From Mobilicoccus caccae (GTDB lineage: Bacteria > Actinomycetota > Actinomycetes > Actinomycetales > Dermatophilaceae), in contig NZ_BSUO01000001.1 of assembly GCF_030161635.1 (NCBI RefSeq), positions 2,833,199-2,897,198 of the forward strand: DNA of 64,000 nt, given 5' to 3'. Made by a program: the position numbers and the translations under genes. The notes under the pieces are model-generated. The model saw nothing but the letters and a program-made list of their open reading frames with translations, ran no database searches and was not told where the DNA came from. Within the stretch, counting starts at the first letter, position 1. Each line of letters begins with the position of its first letter. This document shows positions 17,105 through 26,040 of this stretch, in pieces.

Positions 17105-19440
17105 CCGCGGCCGAACCGGTCATCCGGGTCCGCGGGGCCCGCACCCATAACCTGCGCGGAGTCGACGTCGACCTGCGCAAGGGCCAGCTGGTGGTGTTCA
17201 CCGGGGTGTCGGGGTCGGGCAAGTCGTCGCTCGCCTTCGACACTGTCGCCGCGGAGTCCCAGCGGCTGCTGAACGAGACCTACCCCGGGTTCGTGCAATC
17301 CCTCATGCCGTCGCTGCCGCGCCCCGACGTCGATGAGATCACCGGTCTGACCGCAGCGATCCTGGTCGGGCAGGACACGATGACCGCCAACCCCCGCTCA
17401 AGCGTCGGCACTGCCACCGACGCCTGGACCTACCTGCGGGCCGTCTACGCCGCCCTCGGCGAGCCCGCGGTGCCCTCACCCGCCCACCTGTCGACCACCC
17501 ACCCCGACGGGATGTGCCCCGTCTGCCAGGGCACCGGCGAACGGGCCGATCTCGACCCCGATCAGATCCTGGACCCGACCAAGTCCCTCAACGACGGCGC
17601 GATCGGCTTTCCCAACTTCGCGGTGAACTCGCTGTTCTGGAAGGTCTACGCCCGCTCCGGCTACTTTGACCCCGACCTGCCCGTCGGCCGCTACACCGCC
17701 GAGCAGCGTGAACAGTTGCTGCGCGGCCACGGGCCGAACGTCGATACCGGCAGCTACCCGATGGCCTACGAGGGGCTGCTGGACAAGATCAGCCGGCTCT
17801 ACCTCGCCAAGCCCGCCGACACCCTCAAGCCAAAGATCCGCGACGCCCTCGCCCGTGCAGCCACCCGCGGCCGCTGCCGGGACTGCGCCGGCACCGGCCT
17901 CAGCCAGCCCGGGCGGGACTGCCTCCTCGGAGGCCTGACCATCAGCGCCGCCGCCGCCCTCCCCGTGACCGACCTGGACGCCCACCTGGCCGGACACGCC
18001 GGGCGGGCGCCCGCCGTGGTGGGGCGGCTGACCCGGCTGCTGCACTCCCTCGACGGCGTCGGGCTGGGCTACTTGTCGATCGACCGGCGCGCCAGCACCT
18101 TGTCCGGCGGCGAAGCGCAGCGACTGCGCACGGTTCGCCATCTCGACTCGGCCCTGACCGGGCTCAGCTACGTCTTCGATGAGCCCAGCGCCGGGCTGCA
18201 CCCTGACGACGTCTCCCGCACCGTGCACGTCCTCACCCAGCTGCGCGACAAGGGCAACACCGTGCTCGTGGTCGAACACAACCCCGCCGTCATCGCGGCC
18301 GCCGACCACATCGTCGACCTGGGCCCGGGACCCGGCGTCCACGGCGGCACGATCACCTTCACCGGCGACTACCCTGCCCTGCTCGCTGCCGACACCCCCA
18401 CCGCCCGCCACCTGAGTAACCCCATCGCACTCAACCCCGCGCCTCGGTCCGGCTCCGGCACGATCCGGGTCGAGCACGCCACCCGCAACAACCTCCGCGA
18501 CCTCACCGTCGACCTCCCCACCGGAGTACTGACCGTGATCACCGGCGTCTCCGGCTCGGGGAAGACATCCCTGCTCGACAGCATTCCCACCGACGAGGGA
18601 ACGGCCCGGCTGACCCAGGCCCCGATCAGCGGCTCGCGCCGCTCCAGCTTGGCCACCTACACCGGGCTGCTGGACAGCATCCGAAAGACCTTCGCCCAAA
18701 CTACCGGCGCGCCCGCGGCAGTGTTCTCCGCGAACTCCGCCGGCGCCTGCACCGCCTGCCGCGGCCTCGGGCTCACCTACACCGAGATCCCCTTTCTCGA
18801 CCCGATCCCGGTGACCTGCACCGCCTGCGACGGCCGCCGCTACACCCCACAGGTGCTCGCCTACACCGTCGATGGCCACAGCATCGCCGACGTCCTCGCC
18901 CTCACTGTCGAAGATGCTCCGGAAGTGCTCACCGCGCCCGACCAGCAGCGGATCCTGCACGCGCTGCGAGACGTCGGCCTGGGCTACCTCAGCCTCGGCC
19001 AAACCCTGACCACCCTGTCCGGCGGCGAAAGGCAACGCCTCGAGCTTGCCCTCGCCATCCGAGCCGGGTCCAGCACGCTCCTGCTCGACGAGCCCACCGC
19101 CGGGCTTCACCTGGCCGACGTCGACACCCTCACCCGGCTGTTCGGCCGCCTCGTCGAGGACGGCCGCACCGTGATCGCCGCTGACCACCACCTCCGCCTT
19201 ATCGCCGCCGCCGACCACCTCATCGACCTCGGCCCCGGCGCCGGCCACGCCGGCGGCACCCTCATCGCGACCGGCACCCCCAGCGACCTGGCCCGCCACC
19301 CCGCCTCGCCGACTGGCCGGCACCTCGCCGGCAACCTCACCACCCGGGCGGTCTGTGGTTCCCCCCAGATCGTGGAGGGCTTGCGGTTACGCGGCGTCCG
19401 GGACAGACGCTGCGGTGGACTGCTCGTAGGCGACCGGTGA
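17101..19440 (+). CDS. UvrA-like ABC ATPase (DrrC-type), 3' end altered by an IS
   Basis: 779 residues as it stands. Two ABC modules: Walker A TGVSGSGKSSLAFDT near 36-50 and TGVSGSGKTSLLDS in the second half; signature LSGGEAQRL and LSGGERQRLE; zinc-finger Cys pairs CPVCQGTG, CRDCAGTG, CTACRGLG, CTACDGRR. Shorter than UvrA (about 950) and lacking parts of the UvrB-binding region, as in DrrC-like self-resistance proteins that strip drugs from DNA. Residues after LTTRAV come from the IS at 19354; removing it restores a TGA directly after that Val (751 residues). Confidence 0.9.
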   Translation: MTAAEPVIRVRGARTHNLRGVDVDLRKGQLVVFTGVSGSGKSSLAFDTVAAESQRLLNETYPGFVQSLMPSLPRPDVDEITGLTAAILVGQDTMTANPRSSVGTATDAWTYLRAVYAALGEPAVPSPAHLSTTHPDGMCPVCQGTGERADLDPDQILDPTKSLNDGAIGFPNFAVNSLFWKVYARSGYFDPDLPVGRYTAEQREQLLRGHGPNVDTGSYPMAYEGLLDKISRLYLAKPADTLKPKIRDALARAATRGRCRDCAGTGLSQPGRDCLLGGLTISAAAALPVTDLDAHLAGHAGRAPAVVGRLTRLLHSLDGVGLGYLSIDRRASTLSGGEAQRLRTVRHLDSALTGLSYVFDEPSAGLHPDDVSRTVHVLTQLRDKGNTVLVVEHNPAVIAAADHIVDLGPGPGVHGGTITFTGDYPALLAADTPTARHLSNPIALNPAPRSGSGTIRVEHATRNNLRDLTVDLPTGVLTVITGVSGSGKTSLLDSIPTDEGTARLTQAPISGSRRSSLATYTGLLDSIRKTFAQTTGAPAAVFSANSAGACTACRGLGLTYTEIPFLDPIPVTCTACDGRRYTPQVLAYTVDGHSIADVLALTVEDAPEVLTAPDQQRILHALRDVGLGYLSLGQTLTTLSGGERQRLELALAIRAGSSTLLLDEPTAGLHLADVDTLTRLFGRLVEDGRTVIAADHHLRLIAAADHLIDLGPGAGHAGGTLIATGTPSDLARHPASPTGRHLAGNLTTRAVCGSPQIVEGLRLRGVRDRRCGGLLVGDR

Positions 19441-20349
19441 CATCATGCCAGCCGCGCTGTGGCGGCGCTGGTGGTTGTAGAAGCCGTAGGCCCAGTCGAT
19501 GACGACGGCTCTGGCCTGGGCGCGAGTGTCGAACTCGTGCCGGGACAGGACTTCCCACTCCAGGGAGGAGAAGAAGGCCTCCGCGGCGGCATTGTCGAAG
19601 CAGGACCCGACCTGGCCCATCGACTGGCGTAGCCCGAGCTCGGTGCACAACCGGGTGAACGAGGTCGCCGTGTAGGTCGAGCCCCTGTCGGTGTGGAAGA
19701 TGACGCGCTCGGCCTCATCCTCGCGCCAGATGGCCTCCTTGCCGCCGCGGGCGGTCACCGCCATCCGGATTGCGGCGCACGCCAGCTCGGCGTCGGGGTG
19801 CTTGCTGGTCGCCGCGCCGAGCAGGCGACGGGAGTACAGGTCGATCACGGTGGCCAGGTACAACTTGCCCTGGGCCGTGGGGATCTCGGTGATGTCGCCG
19901 ACCCACTTGCGGTTCGGCGCCGGCGCGGTGAAGTCGCGGCGCACCAGGTCGGGGAACTTCGCTGCGGTCTTGTCCTGCCTGGTCAGGCCGCTGCGCCGCT
20001 TGATGACGCGGGCCACCAGGCCCTGGCGGCGCATCGAGTCAGCGACGGTCTTCCCACTGACCTGCCATCCCGCCTCGCGCAGGTCCTCGTGCAGGCGGGG
20101 CGATCCGTGCAGCCCTTTGGCCTTCGTGAACGCGACGGCCACGGCCCGGTCGACGCTGTCGCGGCGCCGATCGGCGTCGGTGAACAACCCACTGGCCGCG
20201 CCGGGCCCGTTCGCCCGGGCGATCCACTTGTAGAACCACGCCAGCGACACCCCGAGCAGGGCACAGACCAGCGTGTGTGGCACCTGATAGTTGGTCCTCT
20301 GGTCGGCGATGAAGCGTGCCACGCTCACTTCGTCGCCTCCTTCACCCAC
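19387..20349 (-). CDS. IS3-family transposase OrfB (copy a)
   Basis: 320-residue frame with an HTH_21-like start (DQRTNYQVPHTLVCALLGVS) and the DDE integrase core: KWVGDITEIPT, FHTDRGSTYTA, NAAAEAFFSSLEWE. Normally made as an OrfAB fusion by -1 frameshifting from the overlapping orfA (25-nt overlap). All three catalytic acids are present, so it may be active. Confidence 0.92.
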   Translation of the reverse strand: MGEGGDEVSVARFIADQRTNYQVPHTLVCALLGVSLAWFYKWIARANGPGAASGLFTDADRRRDSVDRAVAVAFTKAKGLHGSPRLHEDLREAGWQVSGKTVADSMRRQGLVARVIKRRSGLTRQDKTAAKFPDLVRRDFTAPAPNRKWVGDITEIPTAQGKLYLATVIDLYSRRLLGAATSKHPDAELACAAIRMAVTARGGKEAIWREDEAERVIFHTDRGSTYTATSFTRLCTELGLRQSMGQVGSCFDNAAAEAFFSSLEWEVLSRHEFDTRAQARAVVIDWAYGFYNHQRRHSAAGMMSPVAYEQSTAASVPDAA

Positions 20350-20627
20350 AGGACCACGGATCGCTTGAGGACATCACGCTCCATCCGCAGCTCAGCGACC
20401 TCGGCGCGGAGCCGCTTGAGCTCCTCGACGTCGTCTCTGGTCAGCTCGCCGTGTCCCTCGCGCGCGGCCCGGGCGCGTTGAACCCAGTTGCCCAACGTGC
20501 CTTCGTTCACGCCGAGATCGCGGGCGACCTGCGCGATCGGCTTGTTCGTCTCTTCGACGATCCGGACCGCTCCCTCACGGAACTCCCGGTCGTACTTCTT
20601 GCGCTTCTCTGGCATCTCGATCCTCAT
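20325..20627 (-). CDS. IS3-family transposase OrfA (copy a)
   Basis: 100 residues from ATG 20627 (second Met 12 nt downstream). HTH_8/Tnp_1 type: YDREFREGAVRIVEE, then DLGVNEGTLGNWVQRAR and a leucine-zipper-like segment ELKRLRAEVAELRMERDVLK. Ends in the overlap with orfB. Binds the IS ends and provides the N-terminus of the fusion transposase. Confidence 0.9.
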   Translation of the reverse strand: MRIEMPEKRKKYDREFREGAVRIVEETNKPIAQVARDLGVNEGTLGNWVQRARAAREGHGELTRDDVEELKRLRAEVAELRMERDVLKRSVVLWVKEATK

Positions 20628-20697
20628 TGTGGATGCCTCCACGCTCCGGGGGAACCTCAGTCTGACCACCCCACATCGAAACCGGAGGATCTTCACC

Positions 20698-21111
20698 ATG
20701 ACCGGCTACACCGGCTCCACCATCGACCACCTCAACATCACCGCCACCGACCTCGCCACTTCCCGCGCCTTCTACGACGCCGTCCTGCCCGTCGTCGGTG
20801 TCGACAAGCTCCTCGACGTGCCCGCCGCCAGCGACCGGCCGGCGATGGTCGGCTACGGCCGCGACCCCAAACCGTTCCTCTGGCTCGTCGACGGCGACAC
20901 CACCGACCCCAACCTGCACCTCGCCTTCACCGTCGACAGCCGGGCCGACGTCGACGCCTTCTACACCGCTGCCCTCGCCGCGGGCGCCAGCAGCCGGCAT
21001 GCCCCCGACGTGCATCCCGAATACCACCCGGACTACTACGGCGCCTTCGTCACCGACCCCGACGGCACCAACCTCGAAGCCGTCTGCCACCTGCCCGCGG
21101 CCAGCGACTGA
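20698..21111 (+). CDS. VOC-family (glyoxalase/bleomycin-resistance-like) protein
   Basis: 137 residues from ATG 20698 with GGAGG at 20684-20688. IDHLNITATDLATSRAFYDAVL starts the first beta-alpha-beta-beta-beta unit; the second ends YYGAFVTDPDGTNLEAVCH with the metal-ligand Glu typical of the fold, and the early His is present. It follows the UvrA-like gene directly once the nested IS is removed (33 nt spacing), so it was the third gene of that operon. Possibly binds or modifies the drug exported by the MFS partner; activity not known. Confidence 0.88.
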   Translation: MTGYTGSTIDHLNITATDLATSRAFYDAVLPVVGVDKLLDVPAASDRPAMVGYGRDPKPFLWLVDGDTTDPNLHLAFTVDSRADVDAFYTAALAAGASSRHAPDVHPEYHPDYYGAFVTDPDGTNLEAVCHLPAASD

Positions 21112-21125
21112 CGGGAACCTTCCCG

Positions 21126-22742
21126 GTGCCCGGCGTGAGCAGGACGGCGTTGTACGCCGCCATCCGCCGCGACCTGCGGGCCGGCTTATCGACCCGCGAG
21201 ATCCAGCGGACCCGTCATGTCACCTGGCGGACAGTCAAAGCCGCTGAGGAGTCGGCGTGGCCGCAGCCCCGGGCGGCCTACCCCGACCGCGGGTCCAAGC
21301 TTGACCCGTTCAAACCGGTGATCGAGGAGATGCTGGTGGCCGACCTGGAGGCGCCGCGCAAGCAGCGGCACACCGCCACCCGGATCTTCAACCGGCTGGT
21401 CAACGAGCACCACCTGACCGGTGTCTCCTACGACACCGTCCGCGCCTACGTGAGGCAGCGACGACCCCAGATGCAGGCCGAGCACGGCCGCGGAGAGGCC
21501 GACGTGTTCGTCCCGCAAACCCACCTGCCCGGCCGCGAAGGTGAGGTCGACTTCGGGGAGATCACGGTGCGGCTGCGCGGCGAGTTGGTCACCTGCCACC
21601 TGTTTTCGCTGCGCATGTCCTACAGCGGCAAGGCCGTCCACCGGGCGTCGGCCACCGGCGGGCAGGAGGCGTTCTTCGAGGGGCACGTGCACGCCTTCGA
21701 CGTCCTCGGTGGGGTACCCGCCGGGAAGATCCGCTACGACAACCTCAAAGCCGCGGTTGCCCAGGTGATCGGGTTCTCCCGGCAGCGGGTCGAGACTGAC
21801 CGGTGGATCGCGTTCCGCTCCCACTTCGACGTCGACGCCTTCTACTGCCAGCCCGGGATCAAGGGCGCCCACGAGAAGGGCGGCGTCGAGGGCGACATCG
21901 GCTTCTTCCGCCGCAACCACCTCGTCCCCGTCCCGGAGGTCGACTCAATCGCCGAACTCAACGAGCTGATTGACGGCTACGACACCGCCGACGACCACCG
22001 GCGAATCGGGCACCGGCTGCACACCGTGGGCGAGGCCTTCGCCGCGGAGAAGACGCTGCTCAAGCCACTGCCCCTCGAACCGTTCGAGACCGGGCTGTGG
22101 CTCACGCCCCGGGTCGACCGCTACGCCCAGGTCACCGTCCGCTCCAATCGCTACTCCGTGCCCTCCCGGCTGATCCACCGCCCAATCCGAGTGCTGCTCA
22201 ACGCCTCCGACCTGACGATCTACGACGGTCGGACCCCGGTCGCCCACCACGAGCGGCTCCTCGGCAAGGGCGGCAGCCGGCTCGAACTGGATCACTACCT
22301 GGAGGCGCTGACCCGCAAGCCGGGCGCCTTGCCCGGGGCGACCGCGCTCGAGCAGGCCCGCGCCGCCGGCACCTTCACGGCTGCCCACGAGGCGTGGTGG
22401 GCCGCCGCCTGCAAGACCCACGGCGACACGGCCGGAACCCGCGCCCTGATCGAGGTCCTCCTGCTGCACCGCCACCTCCGCAGCGAGCAGGTCGTCGCCG
22501 GCATCCAGGCCGCGCTGCAGGCCGGCGCGTTCACCGCCGATGCCGTCGCCCTCGAAGCCCGCAAGGCCGCCGACACCGACCCCTCATCCGTCGCCACCAA
22601 CTGTGCGGCGGCCAACGACGAGCCGGGGCAGGTGGGGTCGCTGACCGAGCAGCGGCTCACCCACCTCCCATCCGACACCCGGCCGCTGCCGACCATGACC
22701 CCCTACGACCAGTTGCTCGGACGCTCCAAGGAGACCTCGTGA
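21126..22742 (+). CDS. istA: IS21-family transposase IstA (transposon 1)
   Basis: 538 residues from GTG 21126 (GTG 21135 is a nearby alternative). HTH start RRDLRAGLSTREIQRTRHV, then an rve DDE core: GEVDFGEITV, IRYDNLKAAV and KGGVEGDIGFFRRN, plus a C-terminal Mu-transposase-like region. The stop overlaps istB by GTGA. Works with IstB at the two ends of the 9.2-kb transposon. Confidence 0.92.
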   Translation: MPGVSRTALYAAIRRDLRAGLSTREIQRTRHVTWRTVKAAEESAWPQPRAAYPDRGSKLDPFKPVIEEMLVADLEAPRKQRHTATRIFNRLVNEHHLTGVSYDTVRAYVRQRRPQMQAEHGRGEADVFVPQTHLPGREGEVDFGEITVRLRGELVTCHLFSLRMSYSGKAVHRASATGGQEAFFEGHVHAFDVLGGVPAGKIRYDNLKAAVAQVIGFSRQRVETDRWIAFRSHFDVDAFYCQPGIKGAHEKGGVEGDIGFFRRNHLVPVPEVDSIAELNELIDGYDTADDHRRIGHRLHTVGEAFAAEKTLLKPLPLEPFETGLWLTPRVDRYAQVTVRSNRYSVPSRLIHRPIRVLLNASDLTIYDGRTPVAHHERLLGKGGSRLELDHYLEALTRKPGALPGATALEQARAAGTFTAAHEAWWAAACKTHGDTAGTRALIEVLLLHRHLRSEQVVAGIQAALQAGAFTADAVALEARKAADTDPSSVATNCAAANDEPGQVGSLTEQRLTHLPSDTRPLPTMTPYDQLLGRSKETS

Positions 22743-23539
22743 CCACGACAACACCCGCGCGCCGAGGGTTGACCGAGCAAGCCGCCGACGCCGCCATCGA
22801 CTCCGCCTGCCGCATGCTGCGACTGCCCACCATCCGCGGCCACTTCGGCGAGACCGCCGACGCCGCCGCCCGGCAACAGCAGTCCTACCGGGCGTTCCTC
22901 GCCGAGCTGCTGCTCGCCGAGTGCGACGACCGCGCCCGCCGCCGCTCCGAACGGCGAATCCGCGGCGCCGCCTTCCCGCGAGAGAAGTCCCTGCGCGCGT
23001 TCGACTACGACGCCAACCCCAACGTCGACCCCGCCGTCATCAACACCCTCGCCACCTGCGACTGGGTCCACCGCGGCCAACCGCTCTGCCTCATCGGCGA
23101 CTCCGGCACCGGCAAGAGCCACCTGCTCATCGCCCTCGGCACCGAAGCCGCGATGGCCGGACACCGGGTCAAGTACGTCCTGGCCACCAAGCTCGTCAAT
23201 GAGCTCGTCGAAGCCGCCGACGAGAGGACCCTCACCAAGACCATCGCCCGCTACGGCAGAGTCGACCTGCTCTGCATCGACGAGCTCGGCTACATGGCCC
23301 TCGACAAGCGCGGCGCCGAACTGCTCTTCCAGGTCCTCACCGAACGGGAAGAGAAGGCGTCGGTGGCGATCGCGTCCAACGAGGCCTTCAGCGGCTGGAC
23401 CAAGACCTTCACCGACCCCCGCCTCTGCGCCGCCATCGTCGACCGGCTCACCTTCGGCGGCAACATCATCGAGACTGGCACCGACTCCTACCGCCTCGCC
23501 CACACCCTCACCCAGCAGCGCAGCCAACCCGAGAAGTGA
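22739..23539 (+). CDS. istB: IS21-family helper ATPase IstB (transposon 1)
   Basis: 266 residues from GTG 22739. DnaC-like AAA+ ATPase with Walker A IGDSGTGKSHLL, Walker B LLCIDELGYMAL and sensor region IASNEAFSGW. Ends 93 bp before the right end of the transposon, in the CGACTCCC repeat zone. Selects target DNA for IstA in this family. Confidence 0.93.
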   Translation: MTTTTPARRGLTEQAADAAIDSACRMLRLPTIRGHFGETADAAARQQQSYRAFLAELLLAECDDRARRRSERRIRGAAFPREKSLRAFDYDANPNVDPAVINTLATCDWVHRGQPLCLIGDSGTGKSHLLIALGTEAAMAGHRVKYVLATKLVNELVEAADERTLTKTIARYGRVDLLCIDELGYMALDKRGAELLFQVLTEREEKASVAIASNEAFSGWTKTFTDPRLCAAIVDRLTFGGNIIETGTDSYRLAHTLTQQRSQPEK

Positions 23540-23632
23540 CTCCCGACTTCGCGCGCATCCACGGCCGTCAACACGGGTCGAGCGACTCCCGAGTTTGTCC
23601 GCAACCGACTCCCTAGATGACCCGCGAAGCTA

Positions 23633-24000
23633 CCCGAGCACGCCATCGTCGGCTGCCACCAGCGCTCGTAGAGGACGGTCTTGCGCCAGGAGGAGACGAT
23701 CGGGTCGGCAACGCAACGTTCGAAGAGCGCAGGCGCAGCAACCCGCAGCAGCACTGCGAGACCGAGGAGCCCACCCAACGCGATGGCGGGCACTTGCCAC
23801 CCATGATCAAGGGACCACCACCAGGACACCGAGCCGGCTACGACGGCGAGGCCCAGGATCGGGATGCCGACGAGCACCCGAAGGACGGCGCCCACGATGG
23901 ACTCCAGGGCGTCCAGCGCCCAATCCCCAGAAGCACTGCGGTTCTTGCCGAAGGTGACGGTGCCAACCTCCGCTGTCGGCCGCTTGTAGGGCGAGGTCAT
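23633..24000 (-). pseudogene. FtsK-type transfer ATPase (Tra1), N-terminal part
   Basis: Starts at ATG 24000, overlapping the pra stop (TGATG). Two membrane helices (VLRVLVGIPILGLAVVAGSV and VPAIALGGLLGLAVLLRVA) precede the cut at the CCCGAG target copy. In the present sequence translation would run into the transposon end. It completes the C-terminal part at 13349-14456 in frame, giving a 489-codon gene with membrane anchor followed by FtsK ATPase, as in AICE Tra proteins. Confidence 0.85.
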
Positions 24001-24404
24001 CACGCCACGGCCTTGACCGAGAGGGCGCTCATGCCGTCGGCGCGATAGCTCCAGGCGAGTCGCGGGCGGCCACCCGTCTCGGCGATGTAGGGCGTGGCGG
24101 TCAGCCCGCAGAAGTCCACGGGCGTGAACGGCATGCCGCTCTTGTTCTCCGGGGGCACAGGCTGCACCTTGGCAACGAACTTGATCGTCACGGTCTTGTC
24201 CGCCTTGCGCGCGGCCGGGTCGGCATCGAGCACGGGCACCGACCAGACCAACAAGCCGGTCTCGGGGTCGGTCTGCTGGGGCCGGCTGCCGTCGGGGCGC
24301 TTCCCGGCGTTGAAATCCATCACCGCCTCGACGGGGCCGACGAGGTAGGCGCCGTCGGGGAAGACGTCGGCGGTGTGGACAGGGATGCGGCGCTGCATGG
24401 CCAT
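24000..24404 (-). CDS. Pra-like activator of AICE replication, integration and excision (AICE1)
   Basis: 134 residues from ATG 24404. IPVHTADVFPDGAYLVGPVE, DPETGLLVWSVPVLDADPAA and KVQPVPPENKSGMPFTPVDF follow the conserved pattern of actinomycete proteins annotated as plasmid replication, integration and excision activators (pSAM2 Pra type). First gene of the leftward pra-tra-rep-xis-int operon, directly downstream of the control region facing the XRE gene. Paralogue in AICE2 at 40754. Mechanism is not established. Confidence 0.82.
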   Translation of the reverse strand: MAMQRRIPVHTADVFPDGAYLVGPVEAVMDFNAGKRPDGSRPQQTDPETGLLVWSVPVLDADPAARKADKTVTIKFVAKVQPVPPENKSGMPFTPVDFCGLTATPYIAETGGRPRLAWSYRADGMSALSVKAVA

Positions 24405-24553
24405 GGTGGGCTCCTTCGAGGTAGGGGGCGAATCGCCCACCACCACAAAAGCCCTCACTCCAGGGACGCCAACACCGCACCGCTGGACACCTCGAAGACG
24501 TCTGCTAGCCTCAAAACGTCCCTAAACGTCCCATCGCGTCCCCCGGGGGTCCC
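24405..24553. promoter_or_regulatory. Divergent control region of AICE1 with AAACGTC repeats
   Basis: 149 bases between leftward pra and rightward XRE. Two direct AAACGTCC words (within 24513-24531) lie downstream of GACGTC at 24498-24503; a CCCCCGGGGG palindrome at 24540-24549 abuts the XRE start. The equivalent region of AICE2 has the same words in a longer palindrome, so these are probably operators of the XRE regulator controlling the int/rep/tra operon. Confidence 0.65.
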
Positions 24554-25309
24554 ATGCCCAACGAGCGGCTTCGCTCTGCCCTGACCAGCGCCGGAATGAG
24601 CCCGCGCGACCTCGCCGACCGCGTGGAGGTGGACGTCAAGACCGTCGAGCGATGGATCACGAGCGATCGAGCCCCCCACCGACGCACCCGAGCCGCCGTC
24701 GCCGCTGTGCTCTACCTCGACGAGACCTACCTGTGGCCGGCGGCGATACCCGCTCAGCAGGTCGAGACTGCGACGCAACAGGAGTTCGTCGCGTTCCACC
24801 CCAACCGCAACGCCATCCCCGCCCAGCGCTGGCTCGACCTCGCCGCAAACGCGAAGGAGCACATCGATCTCTGGGCCTTCGCCGCCAGCTTCCTGCACGA
24901 CAGCCTCGACGACTTCTTCGGCATCGTCGCTGACCGCGCAGCCCACGGAGTCAAAGTCCGGCTCTTGTTCGGCGACCCAGAATCAGACGCCGTGAGAATT
25001 CGTGGCATCGAAGAGGGCCTCGGCGACGGATTCAGGGGGCGCTGCTCCAACAGTTGGAGCTACCTGGCCCCATTTCTCTCCCACCCTGGAATCGAGTCGC
25101 GCCAGCACTCGTCCACGCTATACAACTCGCATTACAGATTCGACTCGATCTTGTTAATCAACGCACACACGCTAGGAATCGCAGCAGCCAAGTCACCGAT
25201 CTTGGAATTTCAGCGAATCCCAGGCGGTCGCCTATTCGAACAGTACTGCTCAAGCTTTGAATCCTGCTGGAAAGCAACACTTGTCGCCCGATACCAGCAA
25301 TCAGACTAG
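24554..25309 (+). CDS. XRE-family regulator with C-terminal PLD-like domain (AICE1)
   Basis: 251 residues. N-terminal HTH: NERLRSALTSAGMSPRDLAD followed by VDVKTVERWITSDRAPHRRT. C-terminal domain: DLWAFAASFLHDSL, VRLLFGDPES, RQHSSTLYNS, RFDSILLINAHTLG, common in actinobacterial XRE proteins and resembling a phospholipase-D-like fold without a full HKD pair. Divergent from pra across the repeat-bearing region; probable master repressor or switch of AICE1. Paralogue at 41320. GC falls in the 3' half. Confidence 0.85.
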   Translation: MPNERLRSALTSAGMSPRDLADRVEVDVKTVERWITSDRAPHRRTRAAVAAVLYLDETYLWPAAIPAQQVETATQQEFVAFHPNRNAIPAQRWLDLAANAKEHIDLWAFAASFLHDSLDDFFGIVADRAAHGVKVRLLFGDPESDAVRIRGIEEGLGDGFRGRCSNSWSYLAPFLSHPGIESRQHSSTLYNSHYRFDSILLINAHTLGIAAAKSPILEFQRIPGGRLFEQYCSSFESCWKATLVARYQQSD

Positions 25310-25506
25310 TCAATATTTCGCCACACGGCGACCCTCAGGTGACCCTCTGTCGACGCCTGCGAACGCGCCCGATAATACGCCACGACTGAGTGCTCGTAGA
25401 TGGCGGCGGCGTGTAAATCTGAAGAATTCTGCGAGGGCAGCGCCAGCTAGACACTTGGCCGGATGGCAACATACTTCACCATTACAATAAAGGCATAAAG
25501 ATGAAG

Positions 25507-26040
25507 TCACACAGACGACTCCCGCCCAGGACCCACGAGGAGGCCAATTACCATTGACAACAGGAGCAAGGCGGTACCGAAGCTCCATGCCACCACACCC
25601 ACCAAGGGGGCCACCGAGGCTCCAGGATCCAAAGGACTACTGACCAGTTTGACTAGGCCCATGAATACCCCACCCATGAGTCCGGAGAGAACGAACACTG
25701 CAGTGGGGAACCCCGCGAAGGCCCAACGATTCAATCGCCACCACCCGACCGAATTTCCTCGCCCATAGTTCGCCCAAACGAGAACGATGGGCCAAGTCAT
25801 CAGAGGCGAAGCCCACCATCCTGATAAAACAACATGAAGCAAATGATTGAAGGGCGTGCGTATATTATTTGAGAAGGCGAAGCATCCCAATGCTACCGCA
25901 GCGAGCCAGGTCAGCAGGAGGCAAAATAGAGTTCGTTTGATTTGGGCATCAATTAGCGGCAGAGCCTGCTGATTCCGGGGCCTCAATTTGAACTCACTTC
26001 CATCTAGGCATGCCAGATGCCGAGGGGCGGCTGTGGACAC
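25507..26040 (-). CDS. Hypothetical membrane protein, AICE1 cargo slot
   Basis: 177 residues from a GTG near 26040, in DNA visibly lower in GC than its surroundings. Four likely membrane helices: FCLLLTWLAAVALGCFAF, HVVLSGWWASPLMTWPIVLV, WAFAGFPTAVFVLSGLMGGV and APLVGVVAWSFGTALLLLSM. No recognisable family. Downstream of a secreted FnIII/DUF3238 gene and in the slot that AICE2 fills with a different gene. The start is uncertain; an ATG lies further in. Confidence 0.6.
   Translation of the reverse strand: MSTAAPRHLACLDGSEFKLRPRNQQALPLIDAQIKRTLFCLLLTWLAAVALGCFAFSNNIRTPFNHLLHVVLSGWWASPLMTWPIVLVWANYGRGNSVGWWRLNRWAFAGFPTAVFVLSGLMGGVFMGLVKLVSSPLDPGASVAPLVGVVAWSFGTALLLLSMVIGLLVGPGRESSV

Larger units (their letters stand above)
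19354..20659. mobile_element. IS3-family element (copy a) at the stop codon of the UvrA-like gene
   Basis: 1306 bp, ends TGTGGTTCCCCCC and (reverse) TGAGGTTCCCCCGG, flanked by 3-bp GTC duplications (19351-19353 and 20660-20662). Carries leftward orfA and orfB with overlapping frames. Close relative of the element at 46057-47386, whose ends share the TG(T/A)GGTTCCCCCG core. Nested inside the IS21-type transposon. Confidence 0.9.
14457..23632. mobile_element. 9.2-kb IS21-family transposon with resistance-type cargo, inserted in tra1
   Basis: Flanked by 6-bp target duplications CCCGAG (14451-14456 and 23633-23638). Ends are imperfect inverted repeats (about 30 of 51 positions) sharing a GTTG and TCGGGAG block; the right end has three spaced copies of CGACTCCC-like words after istB (23538, 23584, 23605). 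It contains a WYL regulator, MFS exporter, UvrA-like ATPase, a nested IS3 element, a VOC protein, istA and istB. An IS21 element carrying four passenger genes is unusual. Confidence 0.85.
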
